Shown piece after piece: positions 8,463-16,319 of a DNA stretch of 64,000 nt. The DNA is from Paramesorhizobium salinisoli. Its GTDB lineage: Bacteria > Pseudomonadota > Alphaproteobacteria > Rhizobiales > Rhizobiaceae. How positions within the stretch are numbered: position 1 is the first letter of the stretch; every line of letters begins with the position of its first letter. Location of the stretch: the NCBI RefSeq assembly GCF_003335045.1, contig NZ_QOZG01000002.1, positions 646,322-710,321 of the forward strand, in the 5' to 3' direction. The notes beneath the pieces were generated by a model. That model did no database searches and was not told the DNA's origin. It saw only the letters and a list, made by a program, of their open reading frames with translations. The translations under genes and the position numbers were made by a program.

Positions 8463-9619
8463 CACGCCTCCGATACTGACTGCCGGGCCATGTTCGGCGC
8501 GAGTTCTCGATAGATTGCGGCCATCCGGCGCGCCTGGTTGTCAGGTGTAAGGTCGAGCGATCGCGTCCAGGCGCGTTCCCCCATCCGGCTGCGCAAATCC
8601 GCATCGCCGGCCAGCAAAGCGATCGCCTCCACAAGCTGATCCGGTTTGGCGGGATCAAAGAAGATCGCCGCTTCGTCCCATAATTCGCGATAGACCGGTA
8701 TGTCGGAGAGGATGAGCGCCGTCCGGGCTCTTGCTCCCTCCAGCGCCGCCAACCCGAACGGTTCGTAAAGCGAGGGCGATACGAGGATGCCGGCGCGGCG
8801 GACCAGATCCAGAACCTCGCTATGCGGCAGGCTGCCGAGGCTCTGAGCATGTTGCAAGACGATTGTCTGGCCATTCGGACCCCCGAGCGGTCCGGCCAGC
8901 TGGATAGGCCATGACGATTTTTCGGCGGCCGCATCGAGCACCGAGACATTCTTGCCGTCATCCCACCACCGACCGGCAGCGAAGACGAAAGGTTGCTTCT
9001 TACCATATGCGAAGGTGGCCGCACTTCCGTTGGGAACAACGGACATGCGGGGAAGCGGTCCATAGCAGTGCGTCAGGACATTGGCATGAGACCAGCTCGG
9101 CGCCACGATCGCGTCGGCACGCGCAAAGCCTTTCGCATTGCGGCTTCGATGCCAATGCCAATGGCGGGGCAACGGTCCTGTTCGCATCGTCTCCCACCAG
9201 GTGACCAGACAGGAATGCGATACCGTCACGACGGGAATATCACGCTTCAGACCGGCCGCCTGTGACGGCAGATTGAGGTGGAGGATGTCGATCCGATGGC
9301 TTTCAACCAGCTGTTCGAGTGTCGAAGGCAAGGTCTCAAGCGCGGCTTCGTCATCGGTCATCCAGTCGAGCGGTTGGTCCAGCCAGATCAGTTCTCCGAT
9401 CCGTTCGGCCTCATGCCTCTGCTCGGGGCCGGGCTGCGGCCCCAATCCGGCGAACAGGGTGGAGATGCCGAATTCCCTTAATGCCTCTGCGCAATCCATG
9501 GCGTAGCGCCAAACGCCCCCCACCGCGTCCACAGTCATCAGAACACGCAACTCTGCGGGCCTGCGGGTATGAGCCGCGCTGTGCCGTGACTTCCCGTCAT
9601 GGAGGGCAGACAGGCTCAT
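8462..9619 (-). CDS. Glycosyltransferase family 4
   Basis: 385 residues. The N-terminal Rossmann-like domain contains VLMTVDAVGGVWRYA, with the glycine-rich loop common in GT4 enzymes. The C-terminal domain has SPSLYEPFGLAALEGARA, the EPFGLxxLE donor-binding motif of retaining GT4 transferases. Start ATG 9619 overlaps the upstream epimerase stop by four bases. It shares the operon with three CgeB-like transferases and three SDR enzymes, so probably adds one residue of the same glycan. Donor sugar not predictable. Confidence 0.8.
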   Translation of the reverse strand: MSLSALHDGKSRHSAAHTRRPAELRVLMTVDAVGGVWRYAMDCAEALREFGISTLFAGLGPQPGPEQRHEAERIGELIWLDQPLDWMTDDEAALETLPSTLEQLVESHRIDILHLNLPSQAAGLKRDIPVVTVSHSCLVTWWETMRTGPLPRHWHWHRSRNAKGFARADAIVAPSWSHANVLTHCYGPLPRMSVVPNGSAATFAYGKKQPFVFAAGRWWDDGKNVSVLDAAAEKSSWPIQLAGPLGGPNGQTIVLQHAQSLGSLPHSEVLDLVRRAGILVSPSLYEPFGLAALEGARARTALILSDIPVYRELWDEAAIFFDPAKPDQLVEAIALLAGDADLRSRMGERAWTRSLDLTPDNQARRMAAIYRELAPNMARQSVSEA

Positions 9620-10716
9620 GCTGAAATCCTCTCCCGGCCCGAAAGGGGCGCATCCAATCCCCTGTTGCTGCGCAGCCAGGCGGCGAGATCGCGCAGGCCA
9701 TCACGCCAGGCGATAGTTGCCTTCCACTCCAGCTGGCGCTGAAGCGATCGCGTATCCGCTACGAAATATGCCTGGTCCGCAGGCCGCCAGTCCGCGTGTT
9801 CGATGACGCATTCACGCCGGGTGATCTGAGCGATCTCGCCGAGAACATGCCTGAGGCTGACGGCATTGGCGGGGCCGCCACCCAGGTTGAACGCCTGCCC
9901 CCTTACGCTGTCGATCGACCGCAGCAACGTCCGATAGGCGGCAACTGCGTCCCTGACATGGAGAATGTCGCGCACCTGCTTGCCATCGCCATAGATGGTG
10001 ATCGGCTGGTTTTCCAATGCGCGAATGAGGAAATGCGCTACCCAACCCTGATCCTCATTGCCGAACTGCCGGGGACCGTAGACGCAGCTCATTCGCAGCA
10101 CCGCCGTGGGGATATCGAATGATTTGGCGTAATCGAGCACGTACTGGTCTGCCGCTCCCTTGGAACAGCCGTAAGGGGTGCAAAAATCAAGGCCGCGATC
10201 CTCGCCGATCCCATGATGATAGATATCGGGCGCGGCGGGGACGTATCTATCTTCGCGCTCGATAAGCTTGAGATCGTCGAGCGCGCCATAGACCTTGTTG
10301 GTGCTGGCGAAGATGACGGGCGTCGGGTGTTTCGACCGACGCGCCGCCTGCAGCACGTTGAGCGTGCCGCGCGCATTGACATCGAAATCGAGGAAAGGTT
10401 CCGACAGACTTGTCGTCACAGCGGTCTGGCCGGCAAGATGAAACACCGCCTTCGCATCGGCGAATGCCGGCTCTATGGCCTGGAGGTCCCTGATGTCGGC
10501 GATCAGGGTATGGACGCGCGGGCCGTGGTTCTCCTTCAGCCAACTCAGATTCTGATCGACGCCGGGCCGTGAAAGATTGTCGAGGATCACCACCTCCTCG
10601 CCGCTTGCCAGCAGGCTATCGGCCAGATTGGAGCCTATGAACCCGCTGCCCCCCGTGATCACGACAGGCTCGGCCTTGCCGGCCAAAGAGGGGGCGGCCA
10701 GATCGCGGTCGCTCAT
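9616..10716 (-). CDS. NAD-dependent epimerase, CDP-paratose 2-epimerase-like
   Basis: 366 residues from ATG 10716, which overlaps the upstream stop by four bases; a longer in-frame extension to 10791 would run into that gene. ITGGSGFIGSN is the NAD motif. DNLSRPGVDQNLSWL, FASTNKVYG, YGCSKGAADQY (YxxxK-type site) and MSCVYGPRQFGNEDQGWVAH are close to the CDP-paratose/tyvelose 2-epimerase group. True substrate could be another nucleotide sugar. Second gene of the glycan operon. Confidence 0.75.
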   Translation of the reverse strand: MSDRDLAAPSLAGKAEPVVITGGSGFIGSNLADSLLASGEEVVILDNLSRPGVDQNLSWLKENHGPRVHTLIADIRDLQAIEPAFADAKAVFHLAGQTAVTTSLSEPFLDFDVNARGTLNVLQAARRSKHPTPVIFASTNKVYGALDDLKLIEREDRYVPAAPDIYHHGIGEDRGLDFCTPYGCSKGAADQYVLDYAKSFDIPTAVLRMSCVYGPRQFGNEDQGWVAHFLIRALENQPITIYGDGKQVRDILHVRDAVAAYRTLLRSIDSVRGQAFNLGGGPANAVSLRHVLGEIAQITRRECVIEHADWRPADQAYFVADTRSLQRQLEWKATIAWRDGLRDLAAWLRSNRGLDAPLSGRERISA

Positions 10717-11822
10717 GTCACCAATCCCCGTACCTCTAGGTTGCGCCGCATTTCGGCTCCCTTGTCGACCGCACGGGTATGGCGAACCCATTCCGCGAAC
10801 TCGCTGAGCGAATTCTCCAGGTGAAGCTGCGGCTGGAAACCAAGGAGTTCGCCGGCCTTTGCGATATCGGCAAAGCAGTGCCTGATATCGCCGGAGCGGG
10901 CGGTCTGGAGAATTTCGGGCTCGATCTCGGGCACGCCCATGACTTCCGCCAGAAGCCGCGCGACGGCAGAAATGGTGTAGGAACGACCGCTGCCGATATT
11001 AATCACGTGGCCATTGGCCTGTGGCTGCTCCAGCGCCAGGCGGAATGCACGGGCTACATCCCTTACATGGACGAAATCACGCCGCTGTTCGCCATCCTCG
11101 AAGATCATCGGGCTTTGTCCGTTCGCCAGGCGCGCCGAGAAATTGGCGAGAACGCCGGTATAGGGATTGGACAGGGCCTGGCCCGGCCCGAAGACATTGA
11201 ACAGACGGAGGGCTACGGCCTGGCGGGCATAGGCCTGGGCAAAGATGAGGACCGACTTCTCCTGGCAATATTTGGTAAGCGCATAGATAGAGGCGATATC
11301 GACCGGCTTTTGCTCATCGGTGTGGACCGGGGTCAGCGGTTGTCCGTCTGCGCCCGTCGGGTCCCAGCGTTCCGGTCCGATAGCCCTCGCCTCGCGACGG
11401 ACAGCTCTTTGCAGTTCGCCCTGTTCATTGCGGTACAGGCCCTCGCCATAGACGCTCATCGAAGAGGCGACGACGATGCGCTCCACGGGAAGCTCGATCA
11501 GTTCCTCAAGCAGTACCGCGGTGCCGAGATCGTTGGCTGAGACATAGCGGGCGATCTCATACATGGACTGGCCAACGCCTACCTCGGCGGCGAGATGCAC
11601 CACCTGGTCGATTCCGTTAAGGGCGCTGCGCAAGGCATCGCGGTCGCGGATATCGGCGAAGACATAGTCGACGCGGCTATCGCGCGTGGCTGCTTCCTCC
11701 CCGTGGACCTGTTCGACCAGGCCATCCAGGACGCGGACGTCATAGCCGTTTTCCAGAAGTTCGTCGGTGAGATGGCGGCCAATGAAACCGCATCCTCCGG
11801 TGATCAATATCTTCTTGTTCAC
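10713..11822 (-). CDS. NAD-dependent nucleotide-sugar epimerase (dTDP-L-rhamnose 4-epimerase-like)
   Basis: 369 residues. ILITGGCGFIGRHL binds NAD; SSMSVYGEG and YALTKYCQE (Tyr and Lys of the catalytic triad) are present, and NVFGPGQALSNPYTGV resembles the WbiB-like dTDP-rhamnose 4-epimerase group. It is the first gene of the seven-gene minus-strand operon; upstream (11823-12072) I see no EcfG -35/-10 pair pointing this way. Predicted to supply an epimerised donor sugar for the downstream glycosyltransferases. Substrate is inference. Confidence 0.75.
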   Translation of the reverse strand: MNKKILITGGCGFIGRHLTDELLENGYDVRVLDGLVEQVHGEEAATRDSRVDYVFADIRDRDALRSALNGIDQVVHLAAEVGVGQSMYEIARYVSANDLGTAVLLEELIELPVERIVVASSMSVYGEGLYRNEQGELQRAVRREARAIGPERWDPTGADGQPLTPVHTDEQKPVDIASIYALTKYCQEKSVLIFAQAYARQAVALRLFNVFGPGQALSNPYTGVLANFSARLANGQSPMIFEDGEQRRDFVHVRDVARAFRLALEQPQANGHVINIGSGRSYTISAVARLLAEVMGVPEIEPEILQTARSGDIRHCFADIAKAGELLGFQPQLHLENSLSEFAEWVRHTRAVDKGAEMRRNLEVRGLVT

Positions 11823-11970
11823 GCCGGCTCCTCATATGGAATTGAAATCAGTAATCTTTCCCATCGAACAGCAACGGCAGACGTTTGTTCCCGAAGTTGA
11901 TGAACAAGATGATGGCGTTGGGTAAGGATGTGCACGACAGGGAAGCCGGCGGAGGGAAGTCGGAACCAAA

Positions 11971-11995
11971 GGAACATTTTACGCGGTTATTGGTT
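11971..11995 (+). promoter_or_regulatory. Possible EcfG-type promoter (GGTT variant)
   Basis: GGAAC (11971-11975), 16 bases, GGTT (11992-11995), one base from the consensus -10, 78 bases upstream of the ATG at 12073. Another GGAAC starts nine bases earlier. Confidence 0.45.
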
Positions 11996-12072
11996 TCCCC
12001 GGGTCCGAATTTTCCGCTTCATGCACCTGGCATCGGATGTATTTTCGTCAGGAAAAATCCCGGGAGAGACCG

Positions 12073-12279
12073 ATGAGCGAAGCCAAAACCACCACCGATC
12101 ATGACACCATCCGCCAATGGGCCGAGGCGAGAGACGGCCATCCCGCACGCGTCAAGACATCCGGGCCGGGCGGAATATTGAGGATCGATTTCGGCGAGCC
12201 GGAGGAAGGCCTGGAGAAAATTTCGTGGGATGAGTTCTTCGCAATTTTCGACGAGAACGATCTGGCGTTTCTCTATTAG
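12073..12279 (+). CDS. Small conserved acidic protein, unknown function
   Basis: A 68-residue acidic protein ending FDENDLAFLY, with a central PGGILRIDFGEPEEGL block. I recall similar rhizobial proteins that are sometimes labelled 1,4-alpha-glucan branching enzyme, but at this length it cannot be that enzyme. The ATG is preceded by GGGAGAG. A possible EcfG promoter lies at 11971-11995 and a strong hairpin follows at 12338-12370. Likely a cytosolic stress-regulated protein. Confidence 0.65.
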   Translation: MSEAKTTTDHDTIRQWAEARDGHPARVKTSGPGGILRIDFGEPEEGLEKISWDEFFAIFDENDLAFLY

Positions 12280-12337
12280 GACACCGCGGCGGGCGGAGGG
12301 AAAAGCCGGTTCAACAAATTCATCGAGCGGGAATCCA

Positions 12338-12370
12338 AGGAATGATCGTGGGGCTTCCACGATCATTCCT
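12338..12370. terminator. Strong bidirectional hairpin between convergent genes
   Basis: Perfect 14-base arms AGGAATGATCGTGG (12338-12351) and CCACGATCATTCCT (12357-12370) around a five-base loop. It lies between genes ending at 12279 (+) and 12385 (-). There is no T-tract on either side. Confidence 0.65.
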
Positions 12371-12384
12371 GACATCAATCGACG

Positions 12385-12816
12385 TCAAGGATTATCATAT
12401 CCCACGACCATGAGGCGCAGATGAGCCGTGTCCGGGTCGGCGCTAAAGAATAGGACACCGTCCCGCATCGAGTTCCGCGGCACATAATCGAACTCGATCT
12501 CGGAGGTCTCCACAACTGCTCCGTTCCTCTCCAGTGTCCCGCGCAGGTGCACCCCGGCAGCTGTTTCCGTTCCGCGATTCGTAATCGCAACGGGTATCCG
12601 GAATGTGCCGTCGGTGCGTTTGGTTTTTCCGATGTCATAGGTGAATCGCGGCGGTTCGGATGGGGCGAAAATCGCGTCGTAAAGAAGAAATCCGAGCAAT
12701 CCTGAGATGATCAGCATGGAAATCGCGCCGACGATCCATTCGACTGGATGGGCCGCTCCTTCCTTCACTGCCGCATTCGGCATCTTCGCTTTGGGCTGCT
12801 CGGTTTTTCCGGCCAT
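12385..12816 (-). CDS. TIGR02588-family protein with one membrane segment
   Basis: 143 residues from ATG 12816, which has AGGAG eight bases upstream. A hydrophobic helix (about residues 30-50, WIVGAISMLIISGLLGFLLY) is followed by a beta-rich domain beginning PPRFTYDIG, with hydrophobic and charged strands resembling an Ig-like fold. This matches the uncharacterised TIGR02588 family, which occurs next to TIGR02587 membrane proteins, exactly as seen here. The soluble domain is probably periplasmic. Function unknown; the pair likely forms a complex. Confidence 0.7.
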   Translation of the reverse strand: MAGKTEQPKAKMPNAAVKEGAAHPVEWIVGAISMLIISGLLGFLLYDAIFAPSEPPRFTYDIGKTKRTDGTFRIPVAITNRGTETAAGVHLRGTLERNGAVVETSEIEFDYVPRNSMRDGVLFFSADPDTAHLRLMVVGYDNP

Positions 12817-12836
12817 GGTCTGCTCCTTCGTTGTCC

Positions 12837-13709
12837 TCAAAGTATCAGCCGTGCGGCCGCCGCACCGACGGCTGAAGGAAACGCCAGGACGATCATGGTC
12901 ATGACAATCTGTTCGGGCGGAAGTTCATCAAGGCGGCCGAATACCCAGAGAACAAAGAGGCTGATGCAGCAGGCGACCACATATCCGGGCAGCGTAAAGC
13001 GGACGAGCGCGCTCCACCACGGTGTAGCCGGCGAGAGCTCCGTGCCGCCATGGAACCCAAGGGCGAATACGAAGCCATGCATGGTCAAAAGCGAAAGCAG
13101 GACCAGCGCGATCCCGTGCCACGGCGTCATCTGATAGGATATCAGAACGGTTTCCTCGGTCGGTGCGATGTTGAAGCCCAGGAATAGCGCCCCCACCCCC
13201 ATCAAAAACATTTCTCCCGCATAGGTATCTTGCTGCTCCTGAATGGGTTCATCCGAAGCCGCCACGAACTGGCCCCGCGCCAGTAGCGCGCCTATGCTTG
13301 CCGGAATCATCTGCAAGGATAGCTTGCCGACGATTTCCTCAGCCGACATGCCGAACCGGATGACGCCGAACAGAACCAGCGCGGTTATGCTCGTAAACAC
13401 GCCGATACCGAGCGCGAAAGCGGCATCGAGGATGACATCGCGCCAACTTGCCGTGTGCCTGAAACCAATGCGATGCGAAAGACCGATGAGCAGCGGGATC
13501 GCGACAGCAATCAACGCCGACAAGCGCAGCGGATCGGCATAGAAGCCGAGCCACCACATTTCCATGGTCATCAGCATCGGTAGCGAAAATATTAATGCTC
13601 CCCCCACCGCCCGCCCGCCGTCCCTCAGCAATTTTCCGGCTGAGGCCCGCATTTGCGTCCCGCCGGAAGGCGGACTGGATGCACGCTTCGGCCTGTTATT
13701 GCTGCTCAT
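12837..13709 (-). CDS. TIGR02587-family integral membrane protein
   Basis: 290 residues with about seven hydrophobic helices after a short basic N-terminus. MEMWWLGFYADPLRL, GFNIAPTEET and the helix with LLTMHGFVFALGFHGG are characteristic of the TIGR02587 putative membrane family. It is followed 20 bases later by the TIGR02588 partner, and preceded by a small secreted protein gene driven by an EcfG promoter, so the three are probably one stress operon. Biochemical role unknown. Confidence 0.75.
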   Translation of the reverse strand: MSSNNRPKRASSPPSGGTQMRASAGKLLRDGGRAVGGALIFSLPMLMTMEMWWLGFYADPLRLSALIAVAIPLLIGLSHRIGFRHTASWRDVILDAAFALGIGVFTSITALVLFGVIRFGMSAEEIVGKLSLQMIPASIGALLARGQFVAASDEPIQEQQDTYAGEMFLMGVGALFLGFNIAPTEETVLISYQMTPWHGIALVLLSLLTMHGFVFALGFHGGTELSPATPWWSALVRFTLPGYVVACCISLFVLWVFGRLDELPPEQIVMTMIVLAFPSAVGAAAARLIL

Positions 13710-13743
13710 TGCTGTGACCCACCCCGGCCCTTGTCCTGCCCGC

Positions 13744-14079
13744 TCATTTCGCCGGCTGGCCCGGGATGGCGCCGGGTGGGATGATGGGTGTCTTGCCGGT
13801 ATCGGGCGGCGGTAGGTCCGTTTGGCTGTCGCCAGTCGGCGGCGGCTTCAACACGCCTTTGCAGCGCTCGAGCCGCTTGGCCATGCTCTCCTGCGTTTCA
13901 GGCTTCGTGTTGCCTTGTCCGGCCTGGGGATCGGCGCGGCAATCCTGCGGGACTTGCCCGCTCTCATTCGGATTTGGCTGATCTGGATCGCTGGTTTTGT
14001 TCTCCGCAGCCATGGCGGACAGAGATGTGCTCCCCAGCAACAACAGACCGAGCAGAAGCACGCATATTCGCTTTGACAT
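13744..14079 (-). CDS. Small secreted proline-rich protein, unknown function
   Basis: 111 residues. The first 24 form a Sec signal peptide (KRICVLLLGLLLLGSTSLSA, cleavage near AMA-AE). The mature part is hydrophilic with two cysteines (residues about 46 and 72) and a Pro-rich tail (PPPDTGKTPIIPPGAIPGQP). ATG 14079 has GAGG at -8, and an exact EcfG promoter lies at 14144-14168. Likely periplasmic. No known domain. Confidence 0.7.
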   Translation of the reverse strand: MSKRICVLLLGLLLLGSTSLSAMAAENKTSDPDQPNPNESGQVPQDCRADPQAGQGNTKPETQESMAKRLERCKGVLKPPPTGDSQTDLPPPDTGKTPIIPPGAIPGQPAK

Positions 14080-14143
14080 GAGTGGCCTCACTTTCGCCGC
14101 AGCCGCACCAGGAAAGCGTTTCCGGCTGCAATTCCATGGATAT

Positions 14144-14168
14144 AACGCCCGAACACTGTCTCCGTTCC
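14144..14168 (-). promoter_or_regulatory. EcfG-type general-stress promoter
   Basis: Minus strand GGAAC (14168-14164), 16 bases, CGTT (14147-14144): exact consensus, 65 bases upstream of the secreted-protein start at 14079. A divergent near-match (GGAAC 14191-14195, TGTT 14212-14215) points towards the dehydrogenase at 14254. Confidence 0.8.
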
Positions 14169-14253
14169 TCCCGCTGGAAACGCAGCCGCGGGAACATGTC
14201 TCGCTCTGCATTGTTCGGTTGTTTCGGAACTGCGCAGAAAAGCGGATGGCGGC

Positions 14254-15273
14254 ATGACCCTGAACACCACACTCAACAGACCCACGACGCCCGACTCGAT
14301 TTCCCCGCCACAAACCATGAGCGCCGCCGTGATCACCGGACCGGGCATATTGCGCATCGAGGCGGCACCGCTGCCGGAGCCAAATGCAGGGCAGGTGCGT
14401 GTCAGGCTGGAAGGATGCGGGGTATGCGCCTCCAATCTGGTGCCCTGGGCCGGGCCAGAATGGATGCGCTTTCCGACCGAACCCGGCGGGCTCGGACATG
14501 AGGGCTGGGGGATCATCGATGCGGTCGGGTCGGATGTCCGGGAGATCGAGATCGGCGATCGTGTCGCAGCCTTGTTCTACCACAGCTACGCCGAATACGA
14601 CGTCGGCGATGCCGAAGCCGTGGTGAAGCTACCGCCCGAGATGGCCGATTTCCCTTTCCCCGGAGAACCGCTCGGCTGCGCGATGAATATCTTCCGCCGC
14701 AGCGAAATAGAGCCCGGCCAGACCGTGGCCATCGTCGGCGTCGGCTTCATCGGCGCGCTGCTTTGTCAACTGGCTACCCGCGCGGGCGCTCATGTCATCG
14801 CGATTTCACGAAGAAGATTCGCCCTGGATATGGCAAAGCGGATGGGCGCAGCGGAATTGATCGAGCTCGACGATCACCATGCCATCATCGACAAGGTGAA
14901 ATCGCTGACCGGTGGTGTTTTCTGCGACCGCGTCATCGAGGCGACGGGTAAGCAATGGCCGCTCGATCTAGCCGCCGAGATCACCCGCGAACGGGGCAAG
15001 CTCATCATCGCCGGTTATCACCAGGATGGCCCACGGCAGGTCAATATGCAGTTGTGGAACTGGCGGGGCCTAGATGTCATCAATGCGCATGAACGGGACC
15101 GCGCGGTTTATATCGAGGGCATGCGCGAAGCGGTCAGGGCGGTGGCTTCCGGAGCGCTCGATCCCATGCCGCTTTACAGCCATCGTTTTCCCTTGTCGCG
15201 CCTGGACGAGGCACTCAACGCAACGAGAGACCGACCCGACGGTTTCATGAAAGCACTGGTGATGATGCCATGA
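14254..15273 (+). CDS. Medium-chain dehydrogenase/reductase (zinc-type alcohol dehydrogenase fold)
   Basis: 339 residues. The catalytic-domain motifs are GVCASNLVPW (active-site Cys) and GLGHEGWG (GHE motif); the Rossmann domain has VGVGFIGALLCQLA. There is no obvious cysteine cluster for a structural zinc. Probable NAD(P)-dependent oxidation of a sugar or polyol. The next gene, a Gfo/Idh/MocA oxidoreductase, starts within its stop codon (ATGA), so the two enzymes act together. The start at 14254 has only weak ribosome-binding support; ATG 14317 is an alternative. Confidence 0.75.
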   Translation: MTLNTTLNRPTTPDSISPPQTMSAAVITGPGILRIEAAPLPEPNAGQVRVRLEGCGVCASNLVPWAGPEWMRFPTEPGGLGHEGWGIIDAVGSDVREIEIGDRVAALFYHSYAEYDVGDAEAVVKLPPEMADFPFPGEPLGCAMNIFRRSEIEPGQTVAIVGVGFIGALLCQLATRAGAHVIAISRRRFALDMAKRMGAAELIELDDHHAIIDKVKSLTGGVFCDRVIEATGKQWPLDLAAEITRERGKLIIAGYHQDGPRQVNMQLWNWRGLDVINAHERDRAVYIEGMREAVRAVASGALDPMPLYSHRFPLSRLDEALNATRDRPDGFMKALVMMP

Positions 15274-16310
15274 CCATCCTTGCCCAGGCTGCCCCGCAGC
15301 CACGAACGTCCTCCGCTCCAGGTCTGAAGCGGCCCCGGCTCGGCTTTCTCGGCGTCGGATGGATCGGGCGTCAGCGCATGGAGGCTGTAATGGAATCCGG
15401 CTACGCGGAAGCGGCTGGAATCGCCGATCCTTCGCCGGAAATGGCGGCTGCCGCCAGGGAAATCGCGCCCCGTGCAGAAGCGGCTGCATCGCTCGACGAA
15501 TTGCTGGAGATGGATCTAGACGGGGTGGTGATCGCGACGCCGAGTGCGCTGCACGCTGCCCAGTCGATCACCGCCTTGAAACGTGGGGTGGCGGTGTTCT
15601 GTCAGAAGCCTCTCGGCCGAACGGCAACCGAGGTCGAAGAAGTCGTCAGGACTGCGCGGGAGGCTGACCGGCTGCTGGGGGTCGATCTCTCCTACCGCTT
15701 CACCGCCGCGATGCAATGTGTCCGCGACAGCATCCAGAGCGGCGAAATAGGGGCTGTCCATGCGGCGGAACTGGTTTTTCACAACGCCTATGGGCCTGAC
15801 AAGCCATGGTTCTACGATCCGGATCTTTCCGGCGGGGGTTGCGTCATGGATCTGGGCATTCACCTGGTCGATCTTGCACTCTGGACGTTGGATTTCCCTG
15901 CGGTTTCACAGGTTTCAGGCTCGCTTTTTTCGGAAGGCGAGCGGCTTTATGGCAATCCAGACCGGGTCGAGGATCATGCGGTGGCGACGCTCGAATTCGA
16001 AACAGGCGCGGTTGTGCGCATTGCCTGCTCATGGCGCCTTCATGCGGGATGCGATGCGGATATCTCGGCGACGTTCTATGGACGGAACGGCGCCCTGGCG
16101 TTCTCGAATGTCAGTGGCTCCTTCTACGATTTCAAAGCGGAGCGTTTTACCGGCACAAGCAGACAGACGTTGATCAACCCTCCGGATGCCTGGGGAGGAA
16201 TGGCGGCCGTCGATTGGGCAAGAAGGCTGGCAGCGGGATCGCGCTTCTCTCCCGTCGCAGAGCAGTATGTAGATGTCGCCACCGTTCTCGACCGCATTTA
16301 TGCACGATAG
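15270..16310 (+). CDS. Gfo/Idh/MocA-family oxidoreductase
   Basis: 346 residues. LGFLGVGWIGRQRM (residues about 25-38) binds the dinucleotide. The usual EKP motif appears as QKPLGR, and GGGCVMDLGIHLVDLALW supplies the catalytic Asp and His. Such enzymes oxidise or reduce sugars or sugar nucleotides with NAD(P). It overlaps the upstream MDR dehydrogenase by four bases, pointing to a two-step redox conversion, perhaps a net epimerisation or preparation of a donor for the CgeB glycan operon nearby. Confidence 0.75.
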   Translation: MTILAQAAPQPRTSSAPGLKRPRLGFLGVGWIGRQRMEAVMESGYAEAAGIADPSPEMAAAAREIAPRAEAAASLDELLEMDLDGVVIATPSALHAAQSITALKRGVAVFCQKPLGRTATEVEEVVRTAREADRLLGVDLSYRFTAAMQCVRDSIQSGEIGAVHAAELVFHNAYGPDKPWFYDPDLSGGGCVMDLGIHLVDLALWTLDFPAVSQVSGSLFSEGERLYGNPDRVEDHAVATLEFETGAVVRIACSWRLHAGCDADISATFYGRNGALAFSNVSGSFYDFKAERFTGTSRQTLINPPDAWGGMAAVDWARRLAAGSRFSPVAEQYVDVATVLDRIYAR

Positions 16311-16319
16311 AAATATCCA

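Noticed and set aside
11885..12076. Short plus-strand frame of 63 codons
   Set aside because: No ribosome-binding site, overlaps the candidate promoter of the 12073 gene, and odd composition.
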